DNA of 64,000 nt from Toxonevra muliebris. Its lineage: Eukaryota > Arthropoda > Insecta > Diptera > Pallopteridae. Positions within the stretch are counted from its first letter, which is position 1. The number at the start of each line of letters is the position of its first letter. The position numbers and the translations under genes are program-made. Positions 56,843 through 64,000 of this stretch are shown piece by piece. Below the pieces are notes generated by a model that was given only the letters and a program-made list of their open reading frames with translations, was not told the DNA's origin and ran no database searches. Location of the stretch: positions 12,352,708-12,416,707 of the forward strand of contig OY829329.1 in assembly GCA_963691655.1 (NCBI GenBank), read 5' to 3'.

Positions 56843-57449
56843 CTACCGTCTAATTCTTCAATAATACAAAAGTAAATCGAAAATAACCAAAAACTGAACA
56901 CAAAAACTCCTGAGAGACTCGATCGGCTCTCATTCCTTGGATCAAAGTCCCCTTTCAAAAATTAGGTATCTAATTATTTTCATAGATTGTTTTGAGTTTG
57001 CAATAGGGGAGAGTGGGGTGAGGGGAAGAAGAGAGGAGAAAAGCACAGCGAGAAATAACCAATTTTTGGCAATAATTGTTAAATCTAAAATGGGACAAAA
57101 ACCTATGTTATCCTTTCAGTAACCGTTCCATTTTATTTTATTTTATGGATGAAGTAAATACAAAGCATTCAATCTGTATAAAACAAACATAATAAAACAA
57201 ATTATTTTCAAGAATTGAAAGTCTTAATTAATTTTTATTTATTTAAGAGCACTTAGTATATGATAACAATAATATTATGGAGTTAAATAAATTTAAAAAA
57301 AATATATATTTAATAAAAAATAATAAAAAATGAAAGTTCATGAAAAAAACAAAAAACATGAGCGGAATTGAATTCGCGAATTACAATTGAAAAGGATTTC
57401 GTCTCATTTGACTTAACACAACACACTTAAGCTTGAATGGCCCCCCATT

Positions 57450-57706
57450 GTGAGACACCACAAGGTTGAACCCTTTCCCCTGCTACAGTTTCACGCCGGT
57501 TCCAAACAGCGGTGTGGCTGCAATTTGTTAGATGTGTGTGTGTTACTTGCATATTTTCCTATAATTCCCATTTACTTCATATTCGAATAATGAATAATAA
57601 TAATAAGCGCTTATGAGAATTAAACCACCAGACGAAGCCGGGAATCGAACTCGAAGTCTCCGCGTGAAAGTCCAGATCACTACCCACTAGACTATCGAGG
57701 TCGTCT
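57450..57706 (-). mobile_element. SINE A, copy 2
   Basis: Head on the minus strand: A box TAGTCTAGTGGGTAG, an anticodon-loop-like CTTTCAC (as in tRNA-Glu TTC) and B box GAGTTCGATTCCC. The body matches copy 1 at 44865-45100: AATTCTCATAA, an AT-rich part, ATGAAGTAAATGGGAATTATA, then GTTTGGAACCGGCG and AAACTGTAG. The distal end is uncertain. Confidence 0.75.
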
Positions 57707-57859
57707 TGCAATATGTTAAAAAATGCTTTAGGTAAATCTAAGTGAGTAAATGTCTGCTTCTCTCACTCTCTCTTGCCTTCTCTCAGTAAGCATGACAATT
57801 GTATAACAGTTGCTCTCACATTATCTTGCGTGTATGTGTAAGCGTCAGTGTTGGAAAAC

Positions 57860-58012
57860 AATATTTTTTGTACTATTTTCAGCACATATTTTTAGTACCA
57901 TTTTCAGTACATATTTTTAGTATCATTTTCAATACATATTTTTAGTATTATTTTCAATACATATTTTTAGTATTATTTTCAATACACATTTTTGTACCAT
58001 TTTCAGTAGAAT
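57860..58012 (+). repeat. 25-bp minisatellite
   Basis: About six units of ACATATTTTTAGTATTATTTTCAAT type; unit starts at 57884, 57909, 57934, 57959 and 57984 give an exact period of 25. Outer units are more diverged. Confidence 0.85.
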
Positions 58013-58019
58013 TTTTGTC

Positions 58020-61000
58020 ATAAAAAATACACATATTATGATTTCAATACAATGCTACAGTACTTTTATTTTTTTGTTTTTTTTTTTTTAAGTTATCAAT
58101 ACAAGATAGCGGAAAAGTAATCATCCGACTTCAATCATTTGGATGTGTTATGGAAAATGTGAGTGTATACAACACACAGACATATTGATGACTTACTTGA
58201 CCAAAATGATTTTGGAAATTTTGAGATGCAATAATAATAAATGATTTTAATAAAGTTCTAAAAGTTGATGTTGAAATTAAAGTTTTTTTTTTAATTTTAG
58301 ATGATGATGTAAGTAAAGACGCCAACCAGCAACACTGTTCCACTTTATCGAAATCCACCTACTGCCGTTTTCTATTGCGAAACAAACAGCTTTGGAATTT
58401 TGGACTGTGCAGCTTTTTAAACGGTATGCCCTAAGTCAGCATTATTTTGGCAAAATTATCAAAATTTTCTTGTGTTTACGTTTTTTTTTTTTGTAATCCA
58501 AAGTATAAAACAAAAACAACATTTTAATTTTTTTATATTTTTCATTTATTTCATAATATTTTTTTTTATTCATTATCATTTTTTTTTTTTTTTGGTTTGT
58601 TTTTTGATTTTTTTTTTTATGTTTATGTTTTTCAACTATGATTTTAGTGTGATGTAAATATTTAATAATAATTATAATAATATAATATTAACGGTTGATT
58701 ATATCGCTGATTTGAGTTGAATCAATGGACTGACTGATTGATTAATTATTTAAAGTGGTAAATTGATTATATTTAATTTATTTATTATTAGGTTTTTTGT
58801 TTTAATTTGATTTTATAGTTGGTTTTATAGTTGATTTGTAAGTATGTATGCCTAATGCATTATACAAAGAGATGAAGATACAAATGCAAATAAAAATAAA
58901 TAAATAAAGATTGTGAAAAAGTATTGTATTTACTTCATGCTTAAATATTTAACTATTAAGTTTGTTTTCTTTATCATTTTTTATACTTTTTATTAATTAA
59001 CTATTTAATGTACATATATATAATTATTAGAAATTAAACATATACATAATTTAATTTAATTGAATTAAGTTCAAACGTTAAGCTATTAATACTTATTAAT
59101 TAATTTGTTTTTTTTTTATTTTTTATGGGTCTATACACTATAAAAAATTATATTCTATATTTTGTTTATATAATTATTGTGTTATATATATTTTTAATAC
59201 TAAAAAGAATTGGTGTATGTATGTATGTTTCTCATGGTGGAAGTTATTTTTTAACTTATATTCTATTTTTCAAATGTTTTTCTTTTCTTTTTTAATTTTT
59301 TATATTTTTTTTTTGTTTTTTCAATTACATTTTATAAATTATTAAAAAAAAAGATCCATAATGCTATTCAAAGTTTATTCTAAATACATATTACTAAATA
59401 TCTAATAAAAAATCATTACAAAAAAAATTCGCATTGTTTGGTTTTAAAAACTTTCTCAAATTTTGTACTTTTCATTTATTGTTTTAAATGTTCTTCCTCT
59501 TATTTTTGTAATAATAAATTTTAATATCAAACTTTTTCTTACTAGCCAACAAATTAAATTTATACCTAATATTTATTAATTCACATGCAGCACAATATTT
59601 TATATACTTTTACAATGTAACACCCAACAGAGTTTTTAGTAAAATTTTTTACTACGTTATGTTTTATAAATAATTGTGCTGCACTTCATACCTACTTAAA
59701 ATTCATTTTATTCAATTTTATAATCTAGTATTCATTCATATACATAAATATATTACCTGCAATCTACCAACTATGCAAATACTTTCTTCATCCTCATATC
59801 AGGGGCTTATATTATATCATTTGGCCCATTCAACTTATCCTTGGCTTGCCCTCCATTGAGACCAAAATAAATATTTCTTATACATACAAATTTCTTTTTC
59901 TACTTAAATAACTTGTAACTAAACTATGTTGCTTTACAAATTACCACTTAAAAACTAAAATATGCTTTTTTACTTATTAGACTCATTTTCATATAAATAA
60001 ACTTAAATATTATTATTTTTCTATTGAAAATATATTTTTTCAAGTGTATTCAACTATTTCTTAAAAGTACTGCCTAAAGGTATGCAATGAATATGAATTA
60101 TTTACAATACGGGAATTTTACAATTTGCTCAAATAAATGAGAGAACGAGCAAATATTCTCAATTTACTGCATCCCTGAAAGTATGCAATATTTTTAAAAT
60201 TAGCTTATATTAAAGTGCTGCCTTTAGATATGCAAGAAAAAGTGTATTTCTTTGAATAATTGAAATTCTCTGATTTGTTGATAATTTTAACTGTGTGGAA
60301 GAAATTGAATTTAAATTACTAAACGACCGATATACACTACTTAATCGAATTATGTAAAAATATTTTAAAACTTGTATCACATAGTAAGAGAACAGGTAAT
60401 GTACAATATCAAAAAGATTAGTAAAGTATTTGAATATTTTTAGATACGATTATAACTGTCAGTACCAACACTCGTAAAGACAATCCCTAATATAATAATG
60501 GCACTCAAGTATACCTAATAAAAATTATTTAAAACTTCATTTGGGAAAGTTTATAGTGAAAAATGGAAAAACATACAAATTTTTTTAAATACTTATAAAC
60601 ACTTGAAAGAATTTGAAATTGAAATTACTGGTACTTGAGATTTTTCAAATAAAAGTACTATAATACTGAATACGAGTAACGTTTAAGGAATAAAATCGAG
60701 GCAAACACAAAATGAGTTTAAAAAATATATATAGCACATGATTTACAATTATTTTAACATTTTATAAAAGTATTTAGTTAAAAATTGCAAAAAAAAAATT
60801 CAGTTTCTTTGAGGTTTGATGTGAAATCCGGACACGTTTCCCAATTTGATTTTGATGATTTTTAATTACTATACTGTAGTTTTTGGAACGAATTTTTTTT
60901 TTTACTTGTTGTTAAATTTCCAATCATTTTAAATATGTCTATAAGACTGTTTCTGCTTTCAGAAGAGTGCGAACTTTGCAGTCATGAAACACACATTTTT

Positions 61001-61400
61001 TCTCACAACTATTTTTTTCTTTCTATCATTTTTATATTGTCTAATAACTTAATTGTACTATATATAAAAAAATTTCAAACCCCATTTCATTCTTGTTTGT
61101 TTTTTTTTTTTTTTTGTATAATATTTACAAAGCAAATTTCGACGACGTTGTGATTTATTTAGTGTCATTTTCGAAACTAATTATTTTAAGAAAAACTTAA
61201 AAATATTTTGTAAATAACTAATAAATACGTCAGTTACTTTGTCAATTCACAGTTTTTGACAACAGTTGCAAATTATTTTGCACAGCTTATTCCTAATTTA
61301 TCGCGATTTTATTCCTCAAACGTTATTTGCACTAGTACTTGAAATTCAAACAGCTCTGGTTTCTAGTATAAAATGATTACAGAAAATAAAACAATGATTG
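58020..61400. other. Very AT-rich non-coding DNA
   Basis: No gene or element ends recognised. Long T tracts (58071-58091, 58480-58492, 58581-58593), (TA)n-like stretches near 59011-59022 and 59161-59172, and abundant TTAAT/AATTA. Open frames here are artefacts of T-richness. Confidence 0.55.
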
Positions 61401-61728
61401 CGTTTCGCGGACTTAAAATTCGAAAATCTGAAATCAGAGTGTGTTAGAAACGCTTTGCTGAGTGTTTCTGATAAGAAAAGCTGCTTCCATTTGGAAGCCA
61501 TTTTTGTAATCATATTATTTTTCTGATTTTTCAGGTCAGCATGATTTCTGACTTAAAACTTTAGCAGTTGACAAACTCGACACAAACTCGAAATTGTCTA
61601 TAATTTTATTTTTGGAGGGAAATTATAACAATTCACTAATTAGAATTTAATGATTTTCAGACGCAAATCTGATTACTGATTTTTCATTAATCACTTTGAA
61701 ATCAGCTTTTCGAATTTTTACGACCGAG
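61401..61728. repeat. MITE-like inverted repeat
   Basis: The left end (GCGGACTTAAAATTCGAAAATCTGAAATCAGAG region) pairs with the right (CTTTGAAATCAGCTTTTCGAATTTTTACGACCGAG region); the best block is AAATTCGAAAA-CTGA. About 328 bp. Target duplication not seen. Confidence 0.55.
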
Positions 61729-63156
61729 ATATGCAACCAATGGTTCAATGCATACAATTTATGATTTATTTTTTATTAGCTTTAACTCTTTGCTCGAAGG
61801 TGTTGCAAAAATTTAAGCCACTTTTTTATGGGATTTTGCGCATAGTTTGTACCTTGGCAGAAGAATTAAGAAGGTAGATGCATTTTGGCAAGTAAGAGGA
61901 ACTTTGACAATTGGGAAAACACTTGTTTTGATACTATTCTTCTTTTTGCAACAGAGTTGTATTTTCATAGTTAAATTTTTAAGTGAGAATTTATAAGAAA
62001 ATAATTTAATAGTATTGCATGAACATAGGAAGAATTAGTTACTGCTTTTCATCTTATTTTTTAACTCTTAATATGTTCAATGTATTTCCTAATAAAGAAA
62101 ACTAATTTTAATAATCTACTACTAACTCACTCTTTTTTACCCATTTCAAAAAATGCATCTCTAAAATGTTCCTCTTATTTGTCAAAAATTCAAAATGGCT
62201 ACTTTTTGAAAAAACGCATCTACCTCTAAATACTTTTACCATGGTTTACCACTTTTTATCATGTCTAACATGATGAAAATAAAATTATAAAATGGATTGT
62301 TTTTTTTTTTTATACTTATTTGAAATGTATTTTTTTTTTTTTAAATAAAATACTTTTTATACTTATTTTAAATTTGAAATGTATGTTTTTTTTTTTAAAT
62401 ACTACAACGGGAAACGGGAAAAAACGTTCTTGCCAAAAATGTTCTTTTTATCAGATCGTCGTCGAACAAAGAGTTAAAAAAAGTTTAATATTCAACCTAG
62501 GTCCATCATCTACGTCGAATCGAAGACGCTTTTTTTAACTCGATGCCTATTGCTCCCTATGCAAAAAATTTCTTGATTTATTATTGTATTTTATTAAACA
62601 CTTTATTATCTATTCAACAATCAGTGCTTTTTATTCGGTACTTAAAAATAAAATTAATGAATTCATTTTTTTTTTTCTGTTAACTTTACAAAAAAATTTG
62701 CGCCATTGATTCGACGAAAATGTGCCGGCTAGAGTTAAATAGAAATGAATTCCATACATTACCTCTTCCCTTACTCAGTAATTTGCAAAGTTAAATATTA
62801 TTTCCTATGGCATTGTAATGAAAAATTTCATCGATGTCGTAATGCGCAGTCAGTGGAATTGCTCTGCTTGCTTCTTCCATCTCCTCTTTATAACATTGTC
62901 CTCTAAAAAGTTCACTTTTATGGTATAATTTTATTCCTTTTGCATACAGAAACAGTAATATTTACTATACAATAGTTGTATAAAGTTTGGATACGATTGC
63001 TCCATTTATATTTGAGTTATCGCATATCAAGTCAAAAAAAAAAAAAAAAAAAAGATTAGTTGAACCTCTGGCAACACTAAACTGAGACATTAAAATCATT
63101 TTCACTGCAAATCATTTTTTCATTAATTAATGAAGTCGTATTTCTAAGGCCGAAGC
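61729..63156. other. AT-rich non-coding DNA
   Basis: No gene. T-runs at 62300-62311, 62330-62341 and 62384-62394; an A-run at 63035-63052. Confidence 0.5.
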
Positions 63157-63159
63157 TTA

Positions 63160-63278
63160 TGCCTGGTTTTCACTATGTCATATTTGCCATCAAAGAGAGA
63201 AAAAGAGAGAATTTCCCATATGAAATTTGCCAACATGCTGGCAAATTTAATTGAATTTGACATAGTGAAAACAAGGCA
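63160..63278. mobile_element. Short TTA-flanked MITE
   Basis: 119 bp with inverted ends TGCCTKGTTTTCACTATGTC and the 3-bp duplication TTA at 63157-63159 and 63279-63281. PIF/Harbinger-like by target size. Non-coding. Confidence 0.85.
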
Positions 63279-63281
63279 TTA

Positions 63282-63983
63282 GGCTGATGTTACACGGTCA
63301 ATGTTTTCTGTTTTTACTCTCTTTTTATTGTTTTGTTTGATGCCCTGTTATACTATCAATTTTTTGCTGAATGTTATTTTTTAATACTTTTATCTGCAAC
63401 TATGTTTTTCCAACAAAAAAGTCTTTAATTGTATTTTGTAGTGGATGAAAATTCAACAATTGGAGTGGAATTGGATGGAAAATAATTAAAATGACAATAT
63501 CAGATAATATTGATTGAAATAACAACAAATTATACAAAACAAAAAATGCATTTATGTATGAAAAACGCAGAAAAATAATCTTTAAAATTTGCGAACTATT
63601 AAAATAAACTCCGCCACTTTGTTACTTGACCATTTAATTACCATTTTTTTTATAAAAATTATTAATTAATATTTTAAACGGCAGTCTCAAAACCAAACAA
63701 AAGCCAAACAGCGCAAAGTGTGGTAAAGGAAAAAAATTTATTTATAAATTAGTAAAAGTCTAGTATTTTTCATAAAATATTAGTATTTTCCAATAAAATG
63801 CAACAGTGCATCTTCAGCAACCCCATTTTATTTGAAGTGATGCAGGTTTTTTCCGACAGTAAAAAAATTTAAAGTGAAATGTGTTCACTCTCTCTTTTGC
63901 TCAGTGTTCATTTTTCAAAACAACAACAATTTCATTGTTTGACAGCAAAACATTGATCGTGTAACATCGCCCTAACATCGCCC
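63282..63983. mobile_element. TTA-flanked MITE adjacent to the previous one
   Basis: Starts GGCTGATGTTACACGGTCAA; the right end reads TTGATCGTGTAACATCGCCC, followed by an extra TAACATCGCCC. TTA lies at 63279-63281 and 63984-63986. Pairing of ends covers about 25 bp. It shares the left TTA with the right flank of the 119-bp MITE. Confidence 0.7.
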
Positions 63984-64000
63984 TTAAGCACTGAAAAAAT

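Noticed and set aside
44626..57706. Functional tRNA genes
   Set aside because: A and B boxes are present in several places, but acceptor and D stems do not pair properly and the sequences are repeated or followed by SINE bodies.
58472..58657. 61-codon frame of mostly F and I
   Set aside because: Translated poly-T.
1..64000. CRISPR arrays, operons, ribosome binding sites, attachment sites
   Set aside because: The DNA is eukaryotic nuclear. Repeats are minisatellites, MITEs and SINEs; none has regular repeat-spacer organisation.

Overview
The window is AT-rich eukaryotic nuclear DNA, almost certainly from a brachyceran fly. The evidence is long A/T homopolymers, CAA/CAG and catacata microsatellites, a fly-type signal-peptide exon with a GTAAGT splice donor, and a dense load of insect transposon families: mariner, Tc1-like DD37E and DD41D, hAT-like, TTAA-flanked and TTA-flanked MITEs, jockey- and RTE-like LINEs, and tRNA-derived SINEs. 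A tephritid-like fly is my best guess, from repeat style only. There is no prokaryotic gene organisation, CRISPR array or operon.

Only one piece of a host gene is convincing: a minus-strand first coding exon at 18930-19028. It encodes a signal peptide plus a short mature N-terminus and ends in a splice donor. No downstream exon was recognised, so its first intron probably runs past the left edge of the window (at least 18.9 kb). Most of positions 1-18900 may therefore be intron, and positions above 19030 are 5' flank or intergenic. The rest is unique AT-rich non-coding DNA with transposon relics.

Layout. 0.4-5.7 kb: LINE tail, a deletion-derivative mariner, an 18-bp minisatellite, and a TTAA-flanked element carrying a second TTAA-flanked element. 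6-16 kb: LINE tails, a deleted DD41D element, TTAA-flanked MITEs and a foldback. 16-19 kb: a large inverted repeat, another foldback and the host exon. 22-24 kb: a full-length DD37E transposon with two stop codons. 26-29 kb: hAT-like copy and a tandem duplication. 31-41 kb: DD41D relics, a TTAA element, a full-length dead mariner, a shortened DD37E, a DD41D copy split by a hAT-type MITE, and an intact-ended hAT-like element. 42-46 kb: RTE relic, TTA-flanked MITE, two tRNA-headed SINEs, TTAA element. 47.2-50.9 kb: a hAT-type element with a multi-layer transposon nest inside. 52-58 kb: a paired foldback, transposase and jockey relics, tandem duplications, a cluster of six tRNA-like sequences, a SINE and a 25-bp minisatellite. 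58-64 kb: very AT-rich DNA ending in two adjacent TTA-flanked MITEs.

No transposase here is intact. Movement of these elements would need enzymes supplied from elsewhere in the genome. The most informative observations are (1) a SINE whose 3' end matches the 3' end of a LINE in the same window, (2) the array of tRNA-like units, (3) three copies of one TTAA element, two of which act as natural empty sites for an insertion in the third, and (4) the nested element at 47-51 kb. All repeats and domains were found by eye; boundaries may be off by a few bases unless a target duplication is stated.
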